In this document: positions 34,897 through 44,022 of the stretch, in pieces
Layout of the letters: the number at the start of each line of letters is the position of its first letter
Position numbering within the stretch: position 1 is the first letter of the stretch
Source of the DNA: Scytonema sp035967975
GTDB taxonomy: Bacteria; Cyanobacteriota; Cyanobacteriia; Cyanobacteriales; Nostocaceae
Reading direction: 5' to 3'
Assembly (NCBI GenBank): GCA_035967975.1
Contig: JAWQFQ010000022.1
Span: 4,991-68,990, forward strand
DNA: 64,000 nucleotides
Position numbers and translations under genes: made by a program
The notes under the pieces: generated by a model
The model's database searches: none
The model's input: the letters and a program-made list of their open reading frames with translations, nothing else
Told to the model about the DNA's origin: nothing

Positions 34897-36663
34897 TCAG
34901 CGCATGCAATTCCTGCTTAGCTGAAGTGGAACGATAGAAAAAAGCTGATCTTGCTGGTAAAGGTTGAGAAGTTCTTGGGCGACATTTTCTCTGAAAGAAA
35001 CGGGAAGTGGACTGGACGAGTGATGGAAGGACATCATCAGTTTGTCCAAACACAGTACTAACCATTCACCCTTAGCAAAAAAGTCACCCAACTGCTTTCT
35101 GTTGTGAAGCCACATATGTAAACACGCAGCTGCTGTGTGTAAAGTACAATGTTTTGCAGCAAGGTCGAATAACTCTGGCGACTTGTCATATTGTCGTCCG
35201 TAGCGACTTTTCACACTTGTTAACATTGTATGCTGCTCGCTCATTTCTTCAATAATCTGATTTGCAAATGAAATCAGTCTCATTAAGACTTCAGAATCTA
35301 CGTCAGATTCTGTCTTGAGGGCGTAAAGCTGTTCTACAGCTACTTCTATACCTTGTAAAATATCATCACGTCCGCGATTAAACAGTTCCAGTCGGTTAGG
35401 GTCAAAATCAGGAAGTGGTTTTTCCAAAGAAAAAATCGTTTCCAGACTTGATTTCATTTCCTCAAAACGAGAAGCATCTGGTTTTTGAGGGGCTTTAGGT
35501 TGCAAAGATGCTCCAATAGTTGTCAGATTGAGATAAGTACCAGCATGAAACATACTCACAACCGCACTGTCCCGAACAATTTTTTGAAACACTCCAGAGT
35601 TATGACCTTCACGTAAGTAATAGCGTGCTCCCAACACAATGGAGAGATTGTGAATAACTTGTTCGATAGTTGTCGGTACAAAATATTTAACAACTGAAGA
35701 CCACAACCGCATCTGCTCCGTAGCTGCATGAGCCGCCCTACTGGTAGCAATAGCTACGCAATCACAGATTAAAATATCTAGAAAAGCATCTACCAACAAT
35801 TTTTGCGCGTGGGGAATGGCGAAAACACTATTACCATATAACTTCCGTGAAAGCGCAAAGTTTAATGTCGTTCGCAATGCTGTATCAGCAGCGCCTAAAG
35901 ACAAAGCTGGAATCACCGTACGTGTGAGTTGAAAAGCTTTCAGGGTTATCTCTAAAGCAGAACCGGGAGCTCCAATTAATGAGTCATTAGGGATAAGACT
36001 TTCATTAAAACGGATACCACTACAATCAGCACCTCGGATTCCAAGAGTTTTTACCTTATCTATATAGGAATAGGAAGACCGATCTAATTGTTCTTTTTCC
36101 ACCAAAAACAAAGAGAAACCACGTGGACCACCATTAACGTCAGTTTTAGCAAATACGGTAAGTGCTGTACCACGTGTAGCATTGCTGAACAACCACTTTT
36201 CACCGTTAAGGAGATAACCATTCTCTGTCTTAGTGGCTTGAACATCGGTAGCAAGAAAATCACTACCATGAGCTTTCTCATGATACGCTAGCGATACTCT
36301 TCCCTGGTTCTTAATCAGATGGGCGAGTTTGTGCTTTTGTTCCTCAGTCCCGCCAACCCAAGCAGCTACAGAACCAAGATAGGTTTTACCATAAGCTATG
36401 GCGGTTGTTAAATCTCGCCTTCCAAGAAGTCTCAGTAGTGAAAAGAATTCCTCATAGGATTTCAGCTTTCCTCCATAGTTGACAGGTATGTAATATTCGT
36501 TAAAATTCCATTTGTCTAGGAGTCCAAAAAATTCCTGTGGATATTCTTCTTGTTCATCCAGTTCAACAATTCGTTTGAAGGAAAACTTATTTTCTGGGTT
36601 GGAAGGGTTACCTAAGTACTCTTCTAGTTGTTCAGCAGCACGATATTGTTTGGGTAATTGCAT
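34897..36663 (-). CDS. Acyl-CoA dehydrogenase family protein, paralogue 1
   Basis: A 588-residue flavoprotein with the acyl-CoA dehydrogenase domains at about 1-370 (PVNYGGKLKSYEEFF; TEKTHGSD-like EKAHGSDFLAT; GEKWLFSNATRG; ALSRKLYGNSVFAIPHAQKLLVDAF) and a helical C-terminal extension to 588. It is about 55-60% similar by eye to the next gene upstream. In lipid and lipopeptide pathways such enzymes desaturate or oxidise fatty acyl groups held on a carrier protein. The last five residues (RNCMR) come from a short palindromic repeat that runs into the gene (GCGCATGC), so the native end seems to have been replaced. It lies between its paralogue and the ACP. Confidence 0.82.
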   Translation of the reverse strand: MQLPKQYRAAEQLEEYLGNPSNPENKFSFKRIVELDEQEEYPQEFFGLLDKWNFNEYYIPVNYGGKLKSYEEFFSLLRLLGRRDLTTAIAYGKTYLGSVAAWVGGTEEQKHKLAHLIKNQGRVSLAYHEKAHGSDFLATDVQATKTENGYLLNGEKWLFSNATRGTALTVFAKTDVNGGPRGFSLFLVEKEQLDRSSYSYIDKVKTLGIRGADCSGIRFNESLIPNDSLIGAPGSALEITLKAFQLTRTVIPALSLGAADTALRTTLNFALSRKLYGNSVFAIPHAQKLLVDAFLDILICDCVAIATSRAAHAATEQMRLWSSVVKYFVPTTIEQVIHNLSIVLGARYYLREGHNSGVFQKIVRDSAVVSMFHAGTYLNLTTIGASLQPKAPQKPDASRFEEMKSSLETIFSLEKPLPDFDPNRLELFNRGRDDILQGIEVAVEQLYALKTESDVDSEVLMRLISFANQIIEEMSEQHTMLTSVKSRYGRQYDKSPELFDLAAKHCTLHTAAACLHMWLHNRKQLGDFFAKGEWLVLCLDKLMMSFHHSSSPLPVSFRENVAQELLNLYQQDQLFSIVPLQLSRNCMR

Positions 36664-36965
36664 AAAAATTCTCGCTATTATTGTTAGTGGTTAGTGGTTA
36701 GTGGTTAGTGGATACTCCTTTTCTGCTCAAAGATTACCTATTGAAATGAACCGCAAAGACGCAAAGGACGCAAAGAAAGAGGAAGAAAATATCGGTAATC
36801 TTAGAGGTTGTTTGAAAAGTAGTTGGCTGTGATTTTAGGTACTTATCTATCCTCCCTAGCCCCCCTTTTTAAGGGGGGAAATCTCTTAAAGTACCCCTTT
36901 TTAAGGGGGATTTAGGGGGATATTGAATGTGCATGCTACTGATGAAAAGACTTTTCAAATATCCT
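36664..36965. other. Repeat-filled gap between the two dehydrogenase genes
   Basis: Holds four tandem GTTAGTG heptamers (36683-36711), an element with ACCTATTGAAATGAACCGCAA that recurs inverted at about 41530-41630, and MITE-like copy 2 (36801-36969). No gene is present. The gap has been enlarged by repeat insertion inside what is otherwise an operon-like block. Confidence 0.7.
36683..36711. repeat. Short tandem heptamer repeat (GTTAGTG), copy A
   Basis: Four head-to-tail GTTAGTG units. The same heptamer array occurs at 46951-46977 and 48063-48091, typical of short tandemly repeated repetitive sequences in filamentous cyanobacteria. Confidence 0.85.
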
Positions 36966-36969
36966 TTAA
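36801..36969. mobile_element. MITE-like element, copy 2
   Basis: Ends TTAGAGGTTGTTTGAAAAG and CTTTTCAAATATCCTTTAA; the interior matches the copies at 405 and 42542, including TGTGCATGCTACTGATGAAA. Its right end reaches the stop codon of the second dehydrogenase gene. Confidence 0.75.
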
Positions 36970-38738
36970 GCTTGTGTTTGAGCCAACTGAATTGGAACAA
37001 TTGAAAAGAGTTTGTCTTGCTTGTGAAGGTTAAGCAGTTCTTGAGCAACATTCTGTCTATAAGAAACAGGAAGTGAACTGGGCGTGTGATGGAAAGACAT
37101 TTTTAACCGTTCCAAACATAGTACTAACCATTCACCTTTTGCAAAAAAGTCACCTAACTGTGTTCTGTTGTGAATCCACATATGAATACACGCAGATGCT
37201 GCAAACAAATTACAGTACTGTTGTGCAAGTTCAAAGAATTCTGGGGGTTCACTATGTCCTTTTGAGTTTGGTAAATTTTTCAGTATTTCATCCTGTTTTT
37301 TTAGTAAATTTAGGATATCTATTGAAAGTGTTATGACTCTTTCCATGACTTCAGATTCAACTTCTGCAGATTCTTGTAGTGTTTTTAATTCTGCAAGAGT
37401 TATATCTAGTCCTTGTAAGACTTCGTCATTACCGCGATTAAATAGCTCTAGTTGATTGGGATTCAATTCTGGTAGGGGTTTATCTAGAGAGAAAATATTT
37501 TCTAAGTTTTTACTCAGTTCTTTTCTCCTGTCTATATCTATTCTTTCTCGTTGTTTTGCTAGATATTTAAGCTGTAGTACGATCGCATGCAAATTGACAA
37601 CGGTACTACCATCAAATAAGCTAACGATCGCACTGTCTCTTACCATCTTCTGAAAAATCCCCCACCAGTGGGTTTCTCGTAAATAGTAACGCGCACCGAG
37701 GACTATAGAGAGATTGTGAAGAACTTTTTCAACTGTTGTTGGGACAAAATACTTAACAATCGCTGACCAAACGCTCATTTGGTCTGTCACTATATGAAGT
37801 CCTCTACTCACAGCAATAGCGACACAATCACAAATTAAAATATCTAGAAAAGCATCAACTAACAGTTTCTGAGCATGGGGAATAGCAAATACACTGTCAC
37901 CGTAAAGTTTGCGAGAAAGAGCAAAATCTAATGTACTTCGCAATCCTGTATCTGCTGCACCTAAAGACAGACCAGCGCAAATTGTGCGTGTTATCTGAAG
38001 GCTTTTGAGCGTTATTTCTAGACCCGACCCACGTTTTCCAATTAGAGATTCTTTGGGAATCAAACAATTTTGAAAACTGATACCACTGATATCTGCACCA
38101 CGAATACCGTGAGTTTTAATTTTATCAAGATGGTGATAAGATGAGCTATCCAGTTTATCTTTTTCAACTAAGAAGACAGAAAAACTACGAGAATTACCAT
38201 TATTGTCAGTTTTGGCAAAAACGGTGATAGCTTTACCGCGAGTAGCATTGTTAATCAACCACTTTTCCCCAGATAACAGATAACCATCTTCTACTTCAAT
38301 TGCTTCTACTTCATTAGCAACTAAATCACTTCCATGTGTCTTTTCGGTCAGTCCCAGAGATACCTGTTTTTGCTCTTTAATAACCTTTGCTAACTTGTAC
38401 TTTTGTTCTTCTTCACTTCCTACCCAAATACAGACAGAACCAAGATAAGTCTTACCATGACCTATAGCAACTGTTAAATCCCGCCGTGAAATCAATCGCA
38501 TCAGTGAAAGCAATTCTTCATAGGATTTAAGCTTTCCACCATAGATTTGAGGAATGTAATGATGATGAAAGTCCCACTGTTCAAGAATTGTTTTAATCGC
38601 CTCTGGGTACTCTTCTTTTTCATCGAGTTCAATAGAGTGTTTGAAAGAGAATTCATTATCAGAATTGCAAGGGCTTCCTAAATACTCTTCTAGCAATTCA
38701 GAACTAGAATACTGCTCTAAGTGAGAAATCTGTGACAT
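36966..38738 (-). CDS. Acyl-CoA dehydrogenase family protein, paralogue 2
   Basis: A 590-residue flavoprotein closely related to the gene at 34897-36663. Shared landmarks are YGGKLKSYEELLSLMR, GHGKTYLGSV, TEKTHGSDLVA, GEKWLINNATRGKA, ALSRKLYGDSVFAIPHAQ and a helical C-terminal extension with LGDFFAKGEWLVLCLERL. I start at ATG 38738 (MSQISHLEQ), since the in-frame ATG at 38777 adds 13 atypical residues. Two consecutive paralogues suggest two successive oxidations or a heteromeric enzyme acting on a carrier-bound chain. The stop codon overlaps the end of MITE-like copy 2, which may have supplied or altered the last bases. Confidence 0.82.
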   Translation of the reverse strand: MSQISHLEQYSSSELLEEYLGSPCNSDNEFSFKHSIELDEKEEYPEAIKTILEQWDFHHHYIPQIYGGKLKSYEELLSLMRLISRRDLTVAIGHGKTYLGSVCIWVGSEEEQKYKLAKVIKEQKQVSLGLTEKTHGSDLVANEVEAIEVEDGYLLSGEKWLINNATRGKAITVFAKTDNNGNSRSFSVFLVEKDKLDSSSYHHLDKIKTHGIRGADISGISFQNCLIPKESLIGKRGSGLEITLKSLQITRTICAGLSLGAADTGLRSTLDFALSRKLYGDSVFAIPHAQKLLVDAFLDILICDCVAIAVSRGLHIVTDQMSVWSAIVKYFVPTTVEKVLHNLSIVLGARYYLRETHWWGIFQKMVRDSAIVSLFDGSTVVNLHAIVLQLKYLAKQRERIDIDRRKELSKNLENIFSLDKPLPELNPNQLELFNRGNDEVLQGLDITLAELKTLQESAEVESEVMERVITLSIDILNLLKKQDEILKNLPNSKGHSEPPEFFELAQQYCNLFAASACIHMWIHNRTQLGDFFAKGEWLVLCLERLKMSFHHTPSSLPVSYRQNVAQELLNLHKQDKLFSIVPIQLAQTQA

Positions 38739-38960
38739 AGTTTTCTTTTTCAAGGTTTCTACAATAAAAGTAAACATTCAGCTATTAGCGATTTTTCTGT
38801 CAACTTTGATATACTTTATGAGCGTTCTATCGTCTAATATGGCGATTCCCATGTAAGTGAGGTACAAAAAGAAAGAATTAACCACAGATGAACGCACCCT
38901 CAACGCAGATAAATTTGGACTTCAGCAGGCTAGGAAACGCTATAGCACTACTTAAAGCTG

Positions 38961-38998
38961 ATAGCTATTAGCTATTAGCTATTAGCTATTAGCTATTT
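38961..38998. repeat. Short tandem heptamer repeat (AGCTATT)
   Basis: Five tandem AGCTATT units directly after the fatty acyl-AMP ligase gene; the ligase stop codon lies inside the array, so the repeat may have trimmed or extended the C-terminus. Confidence 0.8.
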
Positions 38999-40771
38999 TT
39001 GTAGCACAAGAGTTTTACTGACTTTAGTTTGTTTAGTCCATTGACCTACTGTATCTAAGCTGTTAGTTAAAAACCCTCTTCGACAAGCATGGCGTTGAAT
39101 CTTACCACTAGAGGTCTTGGGAATGCTGGTGGTTTTGAGCAACAAAACAGCGTAAACCTGTAATTCGTGATTTTGGGAAACGGCTTGACAAATGCTTTTT
39201 ACTATCTCATCAACATTGAGTTTGCGGATATATTGTCGCTCAACCTCTTGAGCGATCGCCAATCTTTCTTGACCATCAACTTCAATTGCAAATGCTGCGC
39301 CACATCCCGCTCTCAATGCTGGGTGACTTTGTTCCACAGTCAATTCAATATCTTGGGGATAATGATTGCGACCACCAATGATAATCAAATCCTTCAAGCG
39401 ACCTGTGACAAAGAGTTCGCCATTTTGAAGAAATCCCAAATCTCCAGTCCGGAGAAATGGACCTTCTCCCGTATCTGCTAAATAAGCCTGAAAAGTCTCT
39501 TGCGTTGTTGTTGTTCTATCCCAATAGCCTTTAGCAATATTAGCACCAGAAACCCAAATTTCACCGACCTCATCAGGTTGACAACTCCTCAAAGTTTCGG
39601 GATTAGCAATGACAATCTTTTGGTCTAGTATAGTTTGACCGCTACTCACCAGTGTTTGGACTCCATCTTCGCCAAAAGCAGGTACCACTCGGTTTTCTTC
39701 AAGCGCATCTGCTTGAACTGTTGTCAGAATCGGTACATCAGAAGTCAGTCCACCGGAAACAATCAAAGTCGTTTCAGCCATACCGTAGCATGGATAGAAA
39801 GCATTAGGGCGAAAACCACAGGATGCAAAAGCCTCTGCAAACCGCTTCATAGTATCAGCACGCACAGGTTCAGCACCGTTAAAAGCAACATTCCAACTAC
39901 TTAAATCGAGGCTTTCTTTCTGTTCAGCAGTGATTTTGCGAGCACACAAATCATACGCAAAATTTGGTCCACCACTAGTCGTTGCTTTGTAGCGAGAAAT
40001 AGCTTCCAACCAGCGCAAAGGACGTTGTAAAAAAGCAACTGGAGACATGAGAATACAAGGAATACCCAAATATAGGGGCTGCAACATATTTCCTATCAAA
40101 CCCATATCATGAAACAAGGGTAGCCAACCTACGAAAATAGTTTTTTCCGTGTGTTGCATAGCCTGTTTAATTTGTTTCTGATTATACATCATATTTTCAT
40201 GACTTACCATTACACCCTTAGGTGTACCAGTAGATCCCGAAGTGTATTGCAGAAATGCCAATGTATCAGGAGTGACAATTGGGTCATGCCATCCTTGTGA
40301 TAAATTAACGTCAACTTCATCTGTAGTTATCCAGTGCAAAGCTTCTAAATCAGGAGACTGAGCAATTTGTTGTGCAGCATTGGACAATACAGTTGAGGTG
40401 GTGAGCACAACTTTTGCTTGTGCATCTGATACAATCGCTTGCAAGCGTAACAAAGAGTGATTTTGTCGGGGAGGATAAGCCGGGACTCCAATCACTCCTG
40501 CGTAAAGACAGCCAAAGAATCCAGACACAAATTCTAAACCTTGAGGGTAAAGCAATAACGCTCGTTCCCCACGCACTCCCATACTTTGAAGCAAACTACC
40601 AATTGCTCGAGCCTGTTCATCTAACTGTTTATAGGTCAGTTTAACCTCTTCAGTTTCTCCATCTACCAAAAAGGTATAAGCTACTTTGTTAGGTTGGTGT
40701 GTAGCTCGATAGCGCAGAAGGTCTACTAAAGTCGCGAGTCCTAACTGATTGAAAGAATTGTTACCAATCAT
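38993..40771 (-). CDS. Fatty acyl-AMP ligase (FAAL)
   Basis: A 592-residue ANL enzyme of the FAAL type. It has the ATP loop TSGSTGTPKG (177-186), the N-terminal VDLLRYRATHQPNKVAYTFL, the FAAL hallmark PPRQNHSLLRLQAIVSDAQAKVVLTT, WLPLFHDMGLIGNMLQPLYLG, YGMAETTLIVSGG and GRLKDLIIIGGRNHYPQDIE, and a C-terminal KTTSIPKTSSGKIQRH. FAALs form acyl-AMP and load it onto a carrier protein instead of CoA. ATG 40771 (MIGNNSFNQLG) with AGAGGG upstream is preferred to ATG 40828, which has no ribosome binding site. The downstream ACP and two dehydrogenases complete a plausible loading and modification unit. Confidence 0.9.
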   Translation of the reverse strand: MIGNNSFNQLGLATLVDLLRYRATHQPNKVAYTFLVDGETEEVKLTYKQLDEQARAIGSLLQSMGVRGERALLLYPQGLEFVSGFFGCLYAGVIGVPAYPPRQNHSLLRLQAIVSDAQAKVVLTTSTVLSNAAQQIAQSPDLEALHWITTDEVDVNLSQGWHDPIVTPDTLAFLQYTSGSTGTPKGVMVSHENMMYNQKQIKQAMQHTEKTIFVGWLPLFHDMGLIGNMLQPLYLGIPCILMSPVAFLQRPLRWLEAISRYKATTSGGPNFAYDLCARKITAEQKESLDLSSWNVAFNGAEPVRADTMKRFAEAFASCGFRPNAFYPCYGMAETTLIVSGGLTSDVPILTTVQADALEENRVVPAFGEDGVQTLVSSGQTILDQKIVIANPETLRSCQPDEVGEIWVSGANIAKGYWDRTTTTQETFQAYLADTGEGPFLRTGDLGFLQNGELFVTGRLKDLIIIGGRNHYPQDIELTVEQSHPALRAGCGAAFAIEVDGQERLAIAQEVERQYIRKLNVDEIVKSICQAVSQNHELQVYAVLLLKTTSIPKTSSGKIQRHACRRGFLTNSLDTVGQWTKQTKVSKTLVLQK

Positions 40772-40830
40772 TGTTTTTCCCTCTTCAAGATAAAAGCTAG
40801 TTAGTTTGAGTCTGGTGAAAAGATTCATGT

Positions 40831-41346
40831 TTAGCCATTGACAAGCGTCAATAAAGGCTTTCTAGGTTGCTGTAGTGCTAGTGTTTGGATATCTTTTTGC
40901 GTGTCAGGCGCAAATAAATTGATTGTTCGAGCCGTCAACAAAAATCCCCCAGTTTTTTTCTCAACGACTGGAAGTGCTGAAAAATTCACTTCCCAAATAT
41001 TGAGAGGTCTTTGATTGGATGGGGTTTGAGCAGTTAATGTCGTGTTTGAAGACTGTTGAATAGCATGGTATGCTTCGTTAGTTTCAATAGCAATTGTTTT
41101 AAACTTTAGTATTTCAATCTCAAGCTGATCTGCTAAAAGGTTAATACTATCCGCCAGAAGTCCTAACTGTTGCAGCCCAGTTACAATCTTGCTTTTAAGA
41201 GTTTGCTGCACTTCTTGCTTGCGCCATTGACTCAGCTTTTCTACATATTTAGCTAACGCAGCTACATCTTCTTGCAACTGCTCTAAGCTATCCTGTTGAT
41301 TAGTAACTTGCGGTTTTAGCTGTGGTAATTCCGATTCACAAAACAT
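40831..41346 (-). CDS. Hypothetical coiled-coil protein upstream of FAAL
   Basis: A 171-residue protein. The first half (about 15-105) is Gln/Leu/Lys-rich and looks helical or coiled-coil (QDSLEQLQEDVAALAKYVEKLSQWRKQEVQQTL; LADSINLLADQLEIEILKFK). The second half has a short beta-like block (NIWEVNFSALPVVEKKTGGFLLTART). No signal peptide or membrane segment is seen. It ends just before the FAAL frame and is on the same strand, so the two are surely cotranscribed. I do not recognise the family; it could be a scaffold for the lipid-modifying enzymes. Confidence 0.65.
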   Translation of the reverse strand: MFCESELPQLKPQVTNQQDSLEQLQEDVAALAKYVEKLSQWRKQEVQQTLKSKIVTGLQQLGLLADSINLLADQLEIEILKFKTIAIETNEAYHAIQQSSNTTLTAQTPSNQRPLNIWEVNFSALPVVEKKTGGFLLTARTINLFAPDTQKDIQTLALQQPRKPLLTLVNG

Positions 41347-41873
41347 CTGATGCCTCGTTAATTTTACTGATAATGCTGCTATATTTGCAGCTTGGAATCG
41401 AGTATTCCGAGCTTTGAATGCCCTTCTATAGGTTCATAGAGGGAGGCGATCGATTTTATGCAGAGTTTTTGTGCAGAATTGGAATTTAAATAAAAATCTC
41501 CGGTCAGAAACTACTCCCTTCGGTGCTATAAGATTACCGATCTGTTTTTCCTCTTCCTTCTCCTGTCGGAGACGCTGCGCGAACGTGTCCTTTGCGTCTT
41601 TGCGGTTCATTTCAATAGGTAATCTACCCTTCGGGAACGCCTAACGGCGAACGGGCGGAAAGGGAGTAAGAGTGCGATCGCCACCAAATGTAGGGGCGTT
41701 CACGCAGTGTTCCCGAACGCGAGCGCGTCTTCGACAGGAGAAGGGTACGGTTGTTCGCTCTCTAACGTGTATTGCACCCAACCGAGAACCGCTATAATTC
41801 TCACTTAACCGACAAGTATTGCTCTAAATATTATAAAAAGGATGATTTTCCAATTGCTCCAGAGAGCTTTTCA
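41347..41873. other. Intergenic region with nested palindromic repeats
   Basis: No gene is seen. It has the inverted copy of the ACCTATTGAAATGAACCGCAA element (about 41530-41630), interrupted by GACGCTGCGCGAACG-type palindromes, with more GAACGCGAGCGCGTC-type sequence at 41710-41745 and a HIP1-like site. The promoter of the coiled-coil/FAAL operon probably lies in 41347-41480. Confidence 0.5.
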
Positions 41874-42254
41874 TCAATGATTCCCCCCAATCGGTAGAGA
41901 ACGAATCCGTATACGGGTCGCCTCAAGCACCACCACACTGCCCGCTTCTAACGTCTCTTGAAGGGATGGTAAATTAGCCAGTAGAAGTTCTAACTGTTGA
42001 ACAGGACGGCGGGTCGTCCCTTTACGAAATAGGATGAACGAGGGGGAACGTTCTGCCCTCAAAGCCAGTAACGTACCAAAGTCAGTATCGACCGATACGA
42101 TAGTCTGTCCTGCCGAAGCGGCTAAGGTAAACAGGTCTGTATCATCAGCAGCTTGCAACCCTAATTCACGAACATGAATCGCCTCATAGCCAGCCGAACG
42201 AAGACCCTCAGCTATTGCTGGTGATAAAGCATTATCAATCAAGAACCTCATCAA
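41874..42254 (-). CDS. DUF5615-type PIN-like toxin candidate
   Basis: A 126-residue PIN-like protein. It starts MRFLIDNALSPAIAEGLRSAGYEAIHVRELGLQAADD, with an early Asp (D7) and a second acidic cluster, and continues TIVSVDTDFGTLLAL (D-x-D-F-G) and the C-terminal IRIRSLP typical of the family. Such proteins are predicted RNases and are usually paired with a DUF433 protein; here that gene (42251-42475) overlaps its start by four bases. A toxin-antitoxin role is inferred from the pairing. Confidence 0.82.
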   Translation of the reverse strand: MMRFLIDNALSPAIAEGLRSAGYEAIHVRELGLQAADDTDLFTLAASAGQTIVSVDTDFGTLLALRAERSPSFILFRKGTTRRPVQQLELLLANLPSLQETLEAGSVVVLEATRIRIRSLPIGGNH

Positions 42255-42475
42255 GTTAATAGTGGGAGTTCCCGTTCTTGTAAGGTAGCCGCCGCATAGT
42301 GGAGAGCTTCAGCCAGATCAGCTGCTTCGAGATCGGGATAGGCTGCTAAAATTTCTGCTTCCCTCATCCCCTCAGCAAACATTCCAACCACAGTAGCAAC
42401 GGGAATCCGTAAGCCTCGGAGACAAGGTACTCCCCCCATCTGGGCAGGATTGACGGTAATACGGGTAAATTTCAT
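42251..42475 (-). CDS. DUF433-type antitoxin candidate
   Basis: A 74-residue DUF433 protein: RITVNPAQMGGVPCLRGLRIPVATVVGMFAEGM, then AYPDLEAADLAEALHYAA, the standard winged-helix pattern of the family. Its last codon overlaps the start of the PIN-like gene (ATGA-type junction), the arrangement of translationally coupled toxin-antitoxin pairs with the antitoxin first. Confidence 0.85.
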   Translation of the reverse strand: MKFTRITVNPAQMGGVPCLRGLRIPVATVVGMFAEGMREAEILAAYPDLEAADLAEALHYAAATLQERELPLLT

Positions 42476-42541
42476 GAGTTAACAGTTAGACAAAAGATAT
42501 CTTTTTCTATCATAAGCCGTCAGAGTACTGCGTCCTTGCCC

Positions 42542-42711
42542 TTAGAGGTTGTTTGAAAAGTAGTTGGCTGTGATTTTAGGCACTTATCTATCCCCCCTAG
42601 CCCCCCTTAAAAAGGGGGGAAAATCTCTAACGTTCCCCCTTTTTAAGGGGGATTCAGGGGGATATTGAATGTGCATGCTACTGATGAAAGGACTTTTCAA
42701 ACATCCTCTTA
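42542..42711. mobile_element. MITE-like element, copy 3
   Basis: Ends TTAGAGGTTGTTTGAAAAG and CTTTTCAAACATCCTCTTA; 170 bases; the interior matches the copies at 405 and 36801. It lies in the 438-base gap between the DUF433 gene and heme oxygenase, which otherwise shows no gene. Confidence 0.75.
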
Positions 42712-42913
42712 GACAGGGCGTAGGTGAATTATCCCATAACAATTCTTTTCCCATCTGCCCGTATACTGTGATAAAAAGGACTGTTAGCCAGTCATGAAAC
42801 TAATAACAGATAACTGTTAAAGCTAACAATCCTGAAAACAAGATGATGGTAACCACCAACACCCAGTCCCCAGGATTGCGGTAAATTATTCAATTCTCTA
42901 ACAGTTAGTTTCC

Positions 42914-43630
42914 TTACTCAGCAGTGGCGAGTTCAGTACTACCACGTGTGCGACGCCGTATGATAGCGTTGTAAACCATAAGACCAATCGCTTTGATCAG
43001 ATTACCTTCCAATTCTTGGAACATATTCATGTTCATGCCAAAAGCAGCATTTGCTTCATCGACAATGCGATCGCCTGTCGCCTCATCAATTGGCAATTCA
43101 TCCAACGCCTGACGGTATTTAGCTTTAAATGCCTTCTCGTCAGAAATTTCATCAAATTCATAAAAGCTAGTACCTTGTCCATCCGACAAGTTCATTGCTG
43201 TTTGAGCAATACCTTTAAGAATTTGTCCGCCGGACAAGTCCCCTAGATAACGGGTGTAGGAGTGGGCGACCAATAGTTCCGGTTCTTTCTGTGCAACTTC
43301 CCGGATGCGCTGTACGTATGCTTCACCTGCAGAAGACAATTGAATTTGCTCCCGCCAGTTGCTTCCATAGTAATAGCTGAGGTCTTGTTCTAAGCTTTGC
43401 TTGCGATAGAGTTCGAGGAAATTAATTTTAGAAACGATTGGGTGGTCGTGAAGCTTCTGCAATTCCTCTTCCATCGCTGAGTAAACGAAGTAGAGATTAG
43501 CCACCAACTTACGATAAGAGTTTTTCTCAACAACCCCTTTCAGAAAACACTTGACAAAACCTACATTTTCTGCCATTGTGTGGGCTTTTTTCGTCCCGAC
43601 ACGCAGTTTTGATGCTAAATTGCTGCTCAT
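42914..43630 (-). CDS. ho1: Heme oxygenase (biliverdin-producing)
   Basis: A 238-residue heme oxygenase, the usual cyanobacterial length. The proximal heme histidine is in VGTKKAHTMAENV (H17). The distal helix has YLGDLSGGQILKGIAQ (G-D-x-S-G-G), and the C-terminal half has FYEFDEI and EANAAFGMNMNMFQELEGN. It opens heme to biliverdin IX-alpha with ferredoxin as electron donor, feeding phycobilin synthesis. ATG 43630 (MSSNLASKLR) is used, because the frame's earlier TTG start is atypical. No related gene is adjacent. Confidence 0.92.
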   Translation of the reverse strand: MSSNLASKLRVGTKKAHTMAENVGFVKCFLKGVVEKNSYRKLVANLYFVYSAMEEELQKLHDHPIVSKINFLELYRKQSLEQDLSYYYGSNWREQIQLSSAGEAYVQRIREVAQKEPELLVAHSYTRYLGDLSGGQILKGIAQTAMNLSDGQGTSFYEFDEISDEKAFKAKYRQALDELPIDEATGDRIVDEANAAFGMNMNMFQELEGNLIKAIGLMVYNAIIRRRTRGSTELATAE

Positions 43631-43920
43631 ACTAAATTTTCTCAACTTTAAAACGTCAACTGTCAGAGTTGTAATTTACGAACGGCTACAAAAGCCACTA
43701 AAACGTTACAGTAGAACTATTTGATGAGAAATTACATTAAAATTCTTTAAGCTTCATGATTTGTACTTCTTTACACAGCTAATGAAAAGGGAATTTGAAC
43801 CCATTGACTCCTCATACTTCGCTGTTTGTTGCCAATTATCATGAAATTTCTTGAAAAATCACAACGAACTCTTGTTTTTCCTGACTCTGCGCTTGCAGGC
43901 TCTACACAATACTTTTAATA

Positions 43921-43953
43921 GGGAACAGGGAACGGGCAACAGGCAACAGGGAA
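43921..43953. repeat. Short tandem repeat of GGGAACA/GGCAACA type
   Basis: Imperfect heptamers GGGAACA, GGGAACG, GGCAACA, GGCAACA, GGGAA in tandem. Confidence 0.75.
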
Positions 43954-44022
43954 ATCCCCATAGATAAATCAAAAAGCACCAAAGAAATAATTTTTAACTG
44001 AAAATGAAAGGGAGGATAAACG

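Noticed and set aside
36683..36711. GTTAGTG array considered as a CRISPR-like array
   Set aside because: Seven-base units without spacers; this is a simple tandem repeat seen at three loci.
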